From the NCBI RefSeq assembly GCF_001742165.1, contig NZ_CP016444.1, forward strand, positions 186,001-250,000: DNA of 64,000 nucleotides, written 5' to 3'. Source of the stretch: Burkholderia stabilis. GTDB lineage: Bacteria; Pseudomonadota; Gammaproteobacteria; Burkholderiales; Burkholderiaceae. Below are positions 35,028 to 43,071 of the stretch, piece by piece; position 1 is the stretch's first letter, and every line of letters begins with the position of its first letter. Both the position numbers and the translations under genes were made by a program. The notes under the pieces are model-generated. The model was given only the letters and a program-made list of their open reading frames with translations, did not search any database and was not told the DNA's origin.

Positions 35028-35939
35028 ATGCTCGACATCCGCCAACTTCAGTATTTCATCGCGGTCGCGGAAGAAGAACACGTCGGCCGCGCGGCCGAAC
35101 GCCTGCATATTTCGCAATCGCCGTTGAGCCGCCAGATCGCGCAACTCGAAGAGAAGCTCGGCCTGACGCTGTTCGAGCGCAGCCAGCAGCGCATTCGCCT
35201 GACGCGTGACGGGCGCACCTTCCTGAGCGAAGCGCAGGCGTTCCTGCGCCACGCGAACCGGCTCGAAGCGCTCGCGCGCCGGCTCGGCCGCGGCGACGAA
35301 GGCGGCCTGTGCATCGGCTACCTGGAAACGGCCACGCACTCGGGCGTGCTGCCGCGCGCGCTGAAAACGCTGCGCGCCGACCGCCCGGCCGTTCACATCG
35401 CGCTGTACAACTATCAATCGGCCGCGCAACTGGAAGGCTTGCGCGAACGCAGCCTCGACATCGCGCTCGTCACCGAGCCGCCCGCGCCCGACGATCCCGA
35501 ACTCGATTCGATGATGGTGCTGAACGATCCGATGCTGCTCGCGATGCCCGACGGGCACCCGCTCGCGAAAAAGAAAACGCTCGTGGCCGACGATCTCGCC
35601 GCGCAGGCGTGGATCGGCGTGACGCAGCAGGAAAGCGCACCGCGTCATGGCGCATTCGTCGCGGCCTGCGCGAAGGCCGGCTTTTCGCCGGACATGTCGG
35701 TGGAGGCGACCGAGCCGCTCGCGGCGCTCGGGCTCGTCGCCGCCGGGCTCGGCGTGACGATGATCCAGCAGAGCCTGCGGCACCAGGTGCCGGAAGGCGT
35801 CGTGCTGCGCGAGCTGCCGTGGTTCAGTTACCGCACGCCGCTGTGGGCCGCGTGGCACAAGGTCAACCTGCGGCCGCTGGTCGGCGTCTTCCGCGAAATC
35901 CTGACCGGCGGCGAGGGGGCCGCGGCGGCCGGCAAATGA
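35028..35939 (+). CDS. LysR-family regulator (CatR/BenM-like)
   Basis: A 303-aa LysR-type regulator. The HTH reads MLDIRQLQYFIAVAEEEHVG, RAAERLHISQSPLSRQIAQL, EEKLGLTLFER, as in the CatM/BenM/AlsR branch. The effector domain carries ALVTEPPAPDDPELDS and GLGVTMIQQSL. I chose the ATG at 35028, with AAGG eight bases upstream; an upstream TTG at 35007 would add seven residues inside a likely operator. A related site lies before the aldo/keto reductase 2.5 kb away, so that operon is a plausible target along with autoregulation. Confidence 0.9.
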   Translation: MLDIRQLQYFIAVAEEEHVGRAAERLHISQSPLSRQIAQLEEKLGLTLFERSQQRIRLTRDGRTFLSEAQAFLRHANRLEALARRLGRGDEGGLCIGYLETATHSGVLPRALKTLRADRPAVHIALYNYQSAAQLEGLRERSLDIALVTEPPAPDDPELDSMMVLNDPMLLAMPDGHPLAKKKTLVADDLAAQAWIGVTQQESAPRHGAFVAACAKAGFSPDMSVEATEPLAALGLVAAGLGVTMIQQSLRHQVPEGVVLRELPWFSYRTPLWAAWHKVNLRPLVGVFREILTGGEGAAAAGK

Positions 35940-36016
35940 ACCCGTGAAGAACCCGTGAATGCGCGGGGCGCCGTTGTATCGCGACGCCCCGCTTGCCAGC
36001 CGCGCGAGCCGCGCAG

Positions 36017-36433
36017 TCAGGCCGCAGCGAACCGACTGGCCAGTTCCGCGAGACCGTCTTCGTAGATACCGCGGAACAGTTGCACGGTTTCGTCGTCGGT
36101 CGCGCCGTGCGGCGTGAACGTGCCCGACCACTCGACCTGCGACGCATTCGGGCCGTTCTCGCGCACGCGCAGCGTGGAGCGATAGTTCACGACCGGAAAC
36201 GGCGCTTCGAGGATCGCATACGTGTAGCTGCGCGCCGCTTCGTCGAATGCGACGAGCCGTTCGACGATCGCGTCGCCGGTCGGGTTCGCGAGACGCCGCA
36301 CGCGGCCGCCCGCGCTCAGTTCGCTGTCCGGAATATACGACAGCCAGTCGGGCAGCGAACCGAAGCCGCCGATCAGTTGCCAGACCGTATCGGCCGAAGC
36401 CGCGATCTCGATGTGTGCATTGGCGTGTGCCAT
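36017..36433 (-). CDS. SRPBCC-family (MxaD/polyketide cyclase-like) protein
   Basis: A 138-aa helix-grip protein. The fold shows AHIEIAASADTVWQLIGGFG at the start (the alpha-1/alpha-2 clamp), VNYRSTLRV and VEWSGTFTPHGATDDE strands, and a long C-terminal helix (YEDGLAELASRFA). Members bind hydrophobic ligands; function here is unknown. Start ATG follows GAGGTG. It lies 14 bases downstream of the aldo/keto reductase on the same strand, so the two are one operon. Confidence 0.85.
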   Translation of the reverse strand: MAHANAHIEIAASADTVWQLIGGFGSLPDWLSYIPDSELSAGGRVRRLANPTGDAIVERLVAFDEAARSYTYAILEAPFPVVNYRSTLRVRENGPNASQVEWSGTFTPHGATDDETVQLFRGIYEDGLAELASRFAAA

Positions 36434-36447
36434 GTCGTCACCTCGCC

Positions 36448-37467
36448 TCAACGATCGATCGGCAGCGGTGCGTCGGCTGCCACCAGGCCTTGCTCGCGCA
36501 TCTCGCGCCAGAAGTCGGCCGGAATCGCCACGTTCAGCGCGGCCTGGTCCTCCGCGATCCGCTCGGGACGGCTGGCGCCCGGAATCACTGCGGCGGTGGC
36601 CGGATGCGCCATCGAGAACTGCAGCGCGGCGGCCTTGATCGGCACGTCGTAGCGCGCGGCGATCGCCTTGATGCGTTCGACCTTCGCGAGGATTTCCGGC
36701 GAGGCCTTCTGGTATTCGAAGTGCGTCCCGCCCGCGAGCACGCCCGAGCTGTACGGGCCGCCGACGACGATCCCGACGTTCTTCGCGGCTGCCGCCGGCA
36801 TCACGCGTTGCAGCGCGCGCTCGTGATCGAGCAACGTGTAGCGGCCGGCCAGCAGCATGCCGTCCGGCTGCGGCTCGGCAAGATCGAGCACCAGCTCGAT
36901 CGGCTCGACACGGTTCACGCCGAGGCCCCATGCCTTGATCACGCCTTCTTCGCGCAGCTTGCCCAGCACGCGGAACGCGCCCTTGCGCGCGACTTCGAAT
37001 TGCGCGAGCCATTCGTCACCGTAGAAATCCTGTGCGATGTCGTGCACCCACACGATGTCGAGGCGATCGGTACGCAGGCGCTTCAGGCTGTCTTCGATCG
37101 AGCGCAGCGTCGCGTCGGCCGAATAATCGTTGACGAGGCGGTTCGGCCGACCGTGTTCGAACAGCCCGCCCTTTTCGCCGAGATCGCGCGCCGATACGTC
37201 CTCCACTTCGTCGAGGATCAGGCGGCCGACCTTCGTGCTGAGCACGTATTCGTCACGCGGATGATGCGCAAGCGCGTCGCCGAGCCGAATTTCGGCCAGG
37301 CCGGCGCCGTAGAACGGCGCGGAATCGAAATAGCGGATGCCGTGTTGCCACGCAGCCTCGACGGTGGCCGCGGCCTCGGCGTCGGGGATATTGCGGAACA
37401 TGTTGCCGAGCGGAGCGGTACCGAAACCGAGGATCTTGTTGCCGGGCAGCGTGCCTTTGAGACTCAT
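36448..37467 (-). CDS. Aldo/keto reductase (D-threo-aldose / pyridoxal 4-dehydrogenase type)
   Basis: A 339-aa AKR-barrel oxidoreductase. The N terminus LGFGTAPLGNMFRNI is typical of D-threo-aldose 1-dehydrogenase and pyridoxal 4-dehydrogenase; the catalytic tetrad includes D54-type Asp and Tyr in RYFDSAPFYGAGLAE, then Lys in LSTKVGRL and His in VWVHDI. NAD(P) binding residues appear in AAVIPGASRPERIAED. The ATG at 37467 has GGAG upstream. First gene of a two-gene operon with the SRPBCC protein. A LysR-box-like site (37544-37563) lies upstream. Confidence 0.88.
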   Translation of the reverse strand: MSLKGTLPGNKILGFGTAPLGNMFRNIPDAEAAATVEAAWQHGIRYFDSAPFYGAGLAEIRLGDALAHHPRDEYVLSTKVGRLILDEVEDVSARDLGEKGGLFEHGRPNRLVNDYSADATLRSIEDSLKRLRTDRLDIVWVHDIAQDFYGDEWLAQFEVARKGAFRVLGKLREEGVIKAWGLGVNRVEPIELVLDLAEPQPDGMLLAGRYTLLDHERALQRVMPAAAAKNVGIVVGGPYSSGVLAGGTHFEYQKASPEILAKVERIKAIAARYDVPIKAAALQFSMAHPATAAVIPGASRPERIAEDQAALNVAIPADFWREMREQGLVAADAPLPIDR

Positions 37468-37543
37468 GATTTTCTCCAGGAATGAGGAAAGCGAGTTCAG
37501 TCTAGGGAGACGGGTTAAGTCTGTCCAAGACGGAATTCGACAC

Positions 37544-37563
37544 ACTTGAGTCCCGCGAGGTCT
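37544..37563 (+). promoter_or_regulatory. LysR-box candidate upstream of the aldo/keto reductase (copy 2)
   Basis: ACTTGAGTCCCGCGAGGTCT matches 16 of 20 bases of the site at the LysR start (35005-35024), including both ends. It lies about 77 bases upstream of the reductase start, a usual position for LysR activation. Confidence 0.5.
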
Positions 37564-37769
37564 GATTGGCGAAAATGATGCCCGTGTCGATCATGTGCGT
37601 CGGCACGTCAGTCATCGGTAACGCCCGGGCAGCAAGGCTTCCGCCCGAATTCATGCTCGATTCGTGATTCAGGATCAAAAATCATTTGTGCCGGCAGACG
37701 CTTTTCCCTAGCGATCAAATACCCATATTGGTGGCGCACGCAACGATATCGGCGTGGTTGCGGTTCACG

Positions 37770-38432
37770 TCAGACGAACCCTTCTTCGACCAGCGTGCAG
37801 CCGTTCGCGGTGATCTCGTGCCGCTGGCCCGAGCCGCCGACCACGCGGCTCCAGCTGCTGGACACGAGCACGGCCGCATCGCCGTCCGTACGCAGCGCAT
37901 AGCCGAATCCGCCATACATGCCCGGCACAGCAAACCACATGTGATCGGCCTGCGTGTCGAATTCGAGCAGCGGTTCGAGTTCGGGCAAGCGCAGTGCGTC
38001 GACGCGCAGGTGCGCGATGCGGCCGACGATCATGGCGTGGAAATGGCGCTGGATTTCGCGCAGTGCGCCATCGGGCACGAAGCGTTTCGGCTGCGGCGTC
38101 AGCAGATCGACCAGATGCCGATGCCCGCGCGCCACCGCAATATCGACCGCGCGCGAGCGTTGCGCATCGCGCAGCATGCGCCACGCACCGAGCCGCAGCA
38201 GTTCGGCGGCGACCTCACGCGGCGCGCCGCCGTAAGCGGCCTGATGCAGCGGCGTATAAAGCGACGTGCCGCCGGGCCTCGTCGCGTTGACGAGCGAGGA
38301 ATCCTTCGCGACGAGATCCAGCATCGTCGCCCAGTTGCCGCCCTTCGCCGCGTCGGCCAATGCGTGCCGGCGTGCGACCTCCGCATCGCCGAGCACGCCG
38401 GCGCCCGTGATTCCGTCCCATGTGATGCTCAA
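37770..38432 (-). CDS. Ankyrin-repeat protein, 220 aa
   Basis: Two to three ankyrin-like repeats are visible in the N-terminal half: RRHALADAAKGGNWATMLDL, TPLHQAAYGGAPREVAAELL (the TPLHxA core) and RSRAVDIAVARGHRHLVDLL. The C-terminal half (about residues 110-220) holds beta-rich sequence such as HMWFAVPGMYGGFGYAL of unknown type. Start codon is TTG at 38432, supported by GAGGA nine bases upstream; an ATG 27 codons upstream is less likely. Cytoplasmic protein-binding role inferred. Neighbouring LuxR gene is on the same strand upstream. Confidence 0.8.
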   Translation of the reverse strand: MSITWDGITGAGVLGDAEVARRHALADAAKGGNWATMLDLVAKDSSLVNATRPGGTSLYTPLHQAAYGGAPREVAAELLRLGAWRMLRDAQRSRAVDIAVARGHRHLVDLLTPQPKRFVPDGALREIQRHFHAMIVGRIAHLRVDALRLPELEPLLEFDTQADHMWFAVPGMYGGFGYALRTDGDAAVLVSSSWSRVVGGSGQRHEITANGCTLVEEGFV

Positions 38433-38509
38433 TCGGTGTTCCTCGTGTGTCGCGTTTGCGTAACGCGTCGACCGCTCGTCCTCAGCATTCGCCGACCATG
38501 ACCGTACGA

Positions 38510-39361
38510 TCACGCGTCGCTTCTGCGGACCGACGACGCGTCGAGCGCATCATGATCCAGCAGCAGGTTCAGCAACTGGCGGCGCGATTCGATGCCGAGC
38601 TTCGCGAACGCGCGGCGCGCGTACGTGTCGATCGACGACGGCCGAATGCCGAGTTCGTGCGCGATATCCTGCGTCTTCCTGCCGCGAATCAGCCGGGCAC
38701 ATACTTCCGACTCGCGTGACGTCAGTTTCTCGAACACGCGGGTCAGCCGTTGCGCGGCGATGCTTTCGCCGGTGCGCGCCGCGTCCGCATCGGCCGGCCG
38801 ATCGCCGACGATCCGCCGATGCGCGACGGCCAGCGGCAACACGATCAGCGCGACATGCCGGACGATGCTCAGCTCCTTGAGCGTAAACGGCGGCAGCCGC
38901 CGCGCGCGGCATACCGACAGCGCATAGGTGAGCTCGTCTACGCGATACGTGACCACGCACTCGTCGTGAATATCCTCGCTGTCGTAAAACGCGCGACGAA
39001 TCTCGGGGTTCAACCGCAGCGTCGACAACTGCAGCAACTGCGTATCGCGTTCGCCGCGGATACAGTCGAACGTCGTATCGATCTGCGCGAAATCGCGGTA
39101 ATAGTGCGTCATCGTGCGCTCGATCTGGTCCGGGTACGTTCCGTAACTGCCGATCCAGCCGACCCGGCGATCGAGCAGCGATTCGTCCTCGTAATCCAGA
39201 TGAATGGAATCGCAATCGACGATACGCGTCAGGTTCTCGAATACGACCGCGACGAAATCCGGCGATCCGATCGCACCGGCCACGGCCGACAGCGCGTCGG
39301 ACATGAACACGAGTTGGCCCAGCTGGATATCGATCGTCGCGTCGGCTTCATGGTCGGTCAT
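38510..39361 (-). CDS. LuxR-family regulator with GAF/autoinducer-like sensor region
   Basis: A 283-aa regulator. The C-terminal LuxR HTH is clear: LTSRESEVCARLIRGRKTQD, then IAHELGIRPSSIDTYARRAF and AKLGIESRRQLL. The N-terminal ~190 residues resemble no named domain I can prove; the compact size and position suggest a small-molecule sensor. There is no adjacent luxI-type synthase, and the WYDPWG invariant residues of AHL-binding domains are not evident. ATG 39361 chosen; another ATG three codons upstream. Target genes not evident. Confidence 0.87.
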   Translation of the reverse strand: MTDHEADATIDIQLGQLVFMSDALSAVAGAIGSPDFVAVVFENLTRIVDCDSIHLDYEDESLLDRRVGWIGSYGTYPDQIERTMTHYYRDFAQIDTTFDCIRGERDTQLLQLSTLRLNPEIRRAFYDSEDIHDECVVTYRVDELTYALSVCRARRLPPFTLKELSIVRHVALIVLPLAVAHRRIVGDRPADADAARTGESIAAQRLTRVFEKLTSRESEVCARLIRGRKTQDIAHELGIRPSSIDTYARRAFAKLGIESRRQLLNLLLDHDALDASSVRRSDA

Positions 39362-39631
39362 ACGATGCACGGAAGAATGGGACGGTTACCGTTACCACGC
39401 CAAAAGTGCGTTGCCAATTCCCCGCGCGGGTTTCCGGCGCGTACCGCCGTGCGGCTGTACGGATTTCATGGACAGACAGCCGGAAAGCCGCCGCATACAG
39501 TCATTCCCGATATCCGGCGAGGCCCGCCAGTGCGTCCCCGGTTCGAAGCGAACCGTCGCGAGCCTCATCGACAGCCCCGCGGCGCGCGTGCGCAATGCAG
39601 CGCCCCGCCCTCGTTTCGAAAGGGAGTGACC

Positions 39632-40750
39632 ATGATCGTCCGCGTTTTTCGTCTCGCCTTCCCCGTCGCCATCGCGACCGCCGCATGCTTCGCGTCGCTG
39701 TCGGCCACGCCCGCCCGCGCGTCGGACGCCGAGTTGAACGTCTACAACTGGTCCGAGTACATCGCGAAAAACACGATCCCCGACTTCCAGAAACAAACGG
39801 GCGTGCGCGTGCGCTACGACGTCTACGACAGCGACGACACGTTGCAATCGAAGCTGCTGGCCGGGAGTTCCGGGTACGACATCGTCGTGCCGACCTCGAA
39901 CTACATGGCCAAGCAGATCCAGGCCGGTGTCTACCAGAAGCTCGACAAGACGAAACTGCCGAACCTGGCGAATCTCGACCCCGCGCTGATGAAGAAGATC
40001 GCCGAATCCGATCCCGGCAACCAGTACGGCGTACCGTGGGCCTACGGCACGGACGGCGTCGGCTACAACGTGCAGGCCGTCAGGAAGGCGCTCGGCGAAG
40101 GCGCGCCGCTCGACAGCTGGGCACTGGTGTTCGATCCGGCCAACGTGTCGAAGCTGAAGAGTTGCGGCGTGTCGTTCCTCGATGCGCCGGACGACGTGTT
40201 CGCCGCCGCGCTCCAGTACCTCGGGAAGGACCCGAACAGCAAGAGCCCCGCCGACTATCAGGCGGCGTTCGAGATGCTCAAGAAGGTGCGTCCGTACATC
40301 ACGCAGTTCAACTCGTCGGGTTACAACAACGATCTCGCCAACAACGACGTCTGTGTCGTGCTGGGCTGGTCGGGCGACGTCAGCGTCGCGCGCCGCGAAG
40401 CGGCGGCGGCGAAACGCGGCTACGAGATTCGTTATGCGAACCCGAAGGAAGGCGGCATCCTGTGGTTCGACGTGATGACCATCCCGAAGGATGCGCCGCA
40501 TCCGGAAGCGGCATTGCAGTGGATCAACTACATCGAGGACCCGAAGGTCAACGCCGACATCACCAACGAGATCTACTATCCGAGCGCGAACAAGGCGGCG
40601 CATCAGTACGTGACGCCGGCCGTCGCGCACGATCCGAACGTCTACCTGAGCGCCGACGTACTCGACAAAATGGCGCTCTCGAAGCCGCGTTCGGCGGAAA
40701 TCGCGCGACTCGAGAACCGGCTGTGGCAACAACTGAAAACCGGCAACTGA
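39632..40750 (+). CDS. Polyamine ABC transporter substrate-binding protein (PotF/SpuD-like)
   Basis: A 372-aa periplasmic binding protein. A Sec signal peptide covers residues 1-30 (ends ATPARAS). The mature start ELNVYNWSEYIAKNTIPDF is the PotD/PotF signature. Further family segments are SGYDIVVPTSNYM, YGVPWAYGTDGVGYN and GILWFDVMTIPKDAPHPEAA. It binds putrescine or spermidine-like ligands in the periplasm. The ATG has AGGGAG upstream. No permease or ATPase genes are next to it, so it must use components encoded elsewhere. The following cupin may be co-transcribed. Confidence 0.92.
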   Translation: MIVRVFRLAFPVAIATAACFASLSATPARASDAELNVYNWSEYIAKNTIPDFQKQTGVRVRYDVYDSDDTLQSKLLAGSSGYDIVVPTSNYMAKQIQAGVYQKLDKTKLPNLANLDPALMKKIAESDPGNQYGVPWAYGTDGVGYNVQAVRKALGEGAPLDSWALVFDPANVSKLKSCGVSFLDAPDDVFAAALQYLGKDPNSKSPADYQAAFEMLKKVRPYITQFNSSGYNNDLANNDVCVVLGWSGDVSVARREAAAAKRGYEIRYANPKEGGILWFDVMTIPKDAPHPEAALQWINYIEDPKVNADITNEIYYPSANKAAHQYVTPAVAHDPNVYLSADVLDKMALSKPRSAEIARLENRLWQQLKTGN

Positions 40751-40827
40751 CCAGGCCGGCCGCAAATATGGAATCATGCGAACGCGCCGTCGGCGCGTTC
40801 ACTTCAATTCGACGAACCCTACCCACC

Positions 40828-41199
40828 ATGATCGACGTTTCATTGATTACCGACGCGCTCACCCCGAGCGGCGAGCCGACGCAGTACCGCGTGTCGCCCG
40901 AGAAGCTGATTTCAGGCGATCCGCTGCAGACGCTCACGCCCGGCTTCGCGAGCCCGTGCGGCCGTTTTTCGACCGGCATCTGGGAAAGCACGCCCGGCTG
41001 CTGGCACGTTGCCTACACCGAAGCGGAATACTGCGAGATCCTGGCAGGCACGTCGGTGATCACCGACCTGGAAGGCAACCGCAAGACCGTTCGCACCGGC
41101 CATCGTTTCGTGATTCCGCCGGGTTTCCGCGGCACCTGGGAAGTCGTCGAACCCACGCGCAAGATCTTCGTCGCGTACGACGAACAGCCGCCTCAGTAA
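40828..41199 (+). CDS. Cupin_3 (DUF861) domain protein
   Basis: A 123-aa cupin of the DUF861 type, related to (S)-ureidoglycine aminohydrolase-like folds. The features are FSTGIWESTPGCWHVAYTEAEYCEIL, then GTSVITDLEGN and the terminal block TGHRFVIPPGFRGTWEVVEPTRKIF; the E(Y)CEILxG motif is typical. These proteins often accompany amine or polyamine catabolism. It lies 77 bases after the polyamine-binding protein gene on the same strand, which fits. No good ribosome binding site before the ATG. Confidence 0.85.
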   Translation: MIDVSLITDALTPSGEPTQYRVSPEKLISGDPLQTLTPGFASPCGRFSTGIWESTPGCWHVAYTEAEYCEILAGTSVITDLEGNRKTVRTGHRFVIPPGFRGTWEVVEPTRKIFVAYDEQPPQ

Positions 41200-41330
41200 G
41201 CCCCGCTGCTGCGTCGGCCGGCGGGTACCGCGCAACATTGCGCCCCAATTTGCCACGCCGTTCCACTGCAATGACACGGAATTGACACGCGCGACCGGTA
41301 AGTTCCGCTCGTCTCGTTCCGTGTCCCGCC

Positions 41331-42212
41331 ATGCTTGCCCTGCTTCTCGCCGCCTTCTACGAAACCGCCCGCCAGGGCAGCGTGACCGCGGCCGCGAAGC
41401 GCCTCGACGTGAGCCAGCCGACGATCACGTCGCGCATTCAGCAGCTCGAACGCCATTACGGCGTCGAGCTGTTTCATCGCCGCGGCAACCGTCTCGATCT
41501 CAGCGACGCGGGCGCGTCGCTGATGCCGATGATCGGCCAGATGCTGCAGATGGAAAACGACATCGATTTCGCGCTGCGCAACGAGCGCGAACTGCATACC
41601 GGCAACCTGCGCGTCGGCACGACCGGCCCGTTCTACATCCTGCCCGCGATCGCCGCGTTCCGGCGCCAGTATCCGGCCGTGAAGATCAGCGTCGAGATCG
41701 GCAATTCGCAGCAGGTGCTCGATGCGCTCGTCGATTTTCGCGTCGACGTCGCTGTGTCGTCGCAGCGCGACGACGATCCGCGTTTCGTGCGGCATACGAT
41801 CGCGAACGATCCGCTCGTGCTGGTCGTGCATCGTTCGCATCCGCTCGCCGCGCGCGATGCGACCACGCTCGCCGCACTGGCCGGCGAGACGCTGCTGCTG
41901 CGCGAACCGGGCTCGCGCACGCGCGCGTTGATGGAACACGTGCTGAAGCACGCGGGCCTCGGCCTGCCCGCGAACGCGATCGAGCTCGGCAGCCGCGAAG
42001 CGATTCGCGAAGCCGTGCGGCACGACATGGGCAGCACGCTGATGCCGCGCGGCGAGGTCGGCGCGCATCCGGAGTTGCGCGCGATCGCGCTCGCCGACGA
42101 CATGCCGCCGATGCACGAATACCTGTACTACCTCGACGCGCGCGCCGATACGCGGCTGATCACCGCGTTCATGGCCAACGTCGAACGCCTGCACGCGCCC
42201 GAACCCGCGTAA
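41331..42212 (+). CDS. LysR-family regulator (CysB/phosphonate-type)
   Basis: A 293-aa LysR regulator. HTH: LLAAFYETARQGSVTAAAKR, LDVSQPTITSRIQQLERHYG, VELFHRRGNRLDLSDAG. Effector domain: NLRVGTTGPFYILPAIAAFR, with a LREPGSRTRALMEHVLK loop as in PhnR-type regulators near aminoethylphosphonate genes. Family identity is certain, ligand is not. No strong ribosome binding site is visible before the ATG. It follows the cupin on the same strand, 131 bases downstream, and precedes a HAD phosphatase on the opposite strand. Confidence 0.88.
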   Translation: MLALLLAAFYETARQGSVTAAAKRLDVSQPTITSRIQQLERHYGVELFHRRGNRLDLSDAGASLMPMIGQMLQMENDIDFALRNERELHTGNLRVGTTGPFYILPAIAAFRRQYPAVKISVEIGNSQQVLDALVDFRVDVAVSSQRDDDPRFVRHTIANDPLVLVVHRSHPLAARDATTLAALAGETLLLREPGSRTRALMEHVLKHAGLGLPANAIELGSREAIREAVRHDMGSTLMPRGEVGAHPELRAIALADDMPPMHEYLYYLDARADTRLITAFMANVERLHAPEPA

Positions 42213-42230
42213 CCGGGCACGTGCCCGAAC

Positions 42231-42917
42231 TCACACCGTCTCGAACAGCTCGGCGATCTGCCAGCCGCGCGCCGTCGCGAGCGCGCGCAACCGCTCGTCC
42301 GGATGAGTTGCGACCGCATCGGTGACTTTCTCGAGCAGCGGCACGTCGTTGTGCGAATCGCTGTAGAACCAGCTTCGTTCGAAGTCGGACCACGCGAAGC
42401 CTAGCGACGCGAGCCATGCGTCGGTGCGCACGATCTTCCCTTCCCGATAGCTCGGCACGCCGGCCGGCCGCCCCGTGTAACGCGAGTCGGGGTGACCGTC
42501 GACAGTCTCGAGCTCGCACGCGATCAACGCGTCGATGCCGAACGCGTGCGCGATCGGCCGTGTGATGAACGCGTTCGTCGCGGTGACGATGCAGCACAGG
42601 TCGCCGCGCGCGCGGTGATGACGCACGAGATCGAGCGCGGCCGGCGCGATCGCGGGCCGCACGACGTCATCCATGAAGCGCGCGTGCCAGTGTGCGAGCC
42701 GTTCGCGCGAATGACGCGCGAGCGGCGCGAGCATGTCGCACAGGTGCGCATGGATGTCGAGCGTGCCGGCCGCGTAACCGGCTGAAAACGCCGCGTCGAT
42801 ACGCGCGAATTCGGCCGCGTCGACGAGGCCGTGTTCGACCATGAAGCGGCCCCACGCCTGGTCGCTGTCGAACGGAATGAGGGTGAAGTCGAGATCGAAA
42901 AGCGCGAGTTGCGTCAT
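42231..42917 (-). CDS. HAD-IB family phosphatase
   Basis: A 228-aa haloacid dehalogenase superfamily hydrolase of the SerB-like subfamily IB. Motif I is ALFDLDFTLIPFDSD (D8, D10), motif II is the threonine in CIVTATNAF, and motif IV-like acidic residues are in SWFYSDSHNDVPLLE. An N-terminal helical cap spans about 30-100. Burkholderia paralogues are annotated as phosphoserine-phosphatase-like; substrate unknown. ATG at 42917 lacks a clear ribosome binding site. It lies downstream of the phospholipase terminators on the same strand. Confidence 0.88.
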   Translation of the reverse strand: MTQLALFDLDFTLIPFDSDQAWGRFMVEHGLVDAAEFARIDAAFSAGYAAGTLDIHAHLCDMLAPLARHSRERLAHWHARFMDDVVRPAIAPAALDLVRHHRARGDLCCIVTATNAFITRPIAHAFGIDALIACELETVDGHPDSRYTGRPAGVPSYREGKIVRTDAWLASLGFAWSDFERSWFYSDSHNDVPLLEKVTDAVATHPDERLRALATARGWQIAELFETV

Positions 42918-43003
42918 CGAATAAAGCGTTATGTGAAGGTGAAAGTGAAAGCGAGCCGACAAAAAGGACGCGGCCCCGCCGACGCGAGGCCGCGCGCAAA
43001 AAA

Positions 43004-43032
43004 CCGCCGGCGCGAGTCGGCCGCGCCGGCGG
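43004..43032 (-). terminator. Rho-independent terminator of the phospholipase gene
   Basis: CCGCCGGCGCG (43004-43014) pairs perfectly with CGCGCCGGCGG (43022-43032) around seven bases, and on the minus strand runs into GGTTTTTTGCG. It follows the phospholipase stop by 40 bases. A further GCGGCC/GGCCGC hairpin with a T-tract lies just beyond (about 42971-42992). Confidence 0.8.
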
Positions 43033-43045
43033 AAGCCGGTGATGC

Positions 43046-43069
43046 GACGCCGGCCGCGCGGCCGGCGTC
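43046..43069. repeat. 24-bp perfect GC palindrome next to the phospholipase stop codon
   Basis: GACGCCGGCC and GGCCGGCGTC flank GCGC, making a continuous 24-bp palindrome that ends two bases before the phospholipase stop codon. It precedes the terminator hairpin at 43004-43032 and may stabilise the 3' end of the transcript. Confidence 0.6.
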
Positions 43070-43071
43070 GA

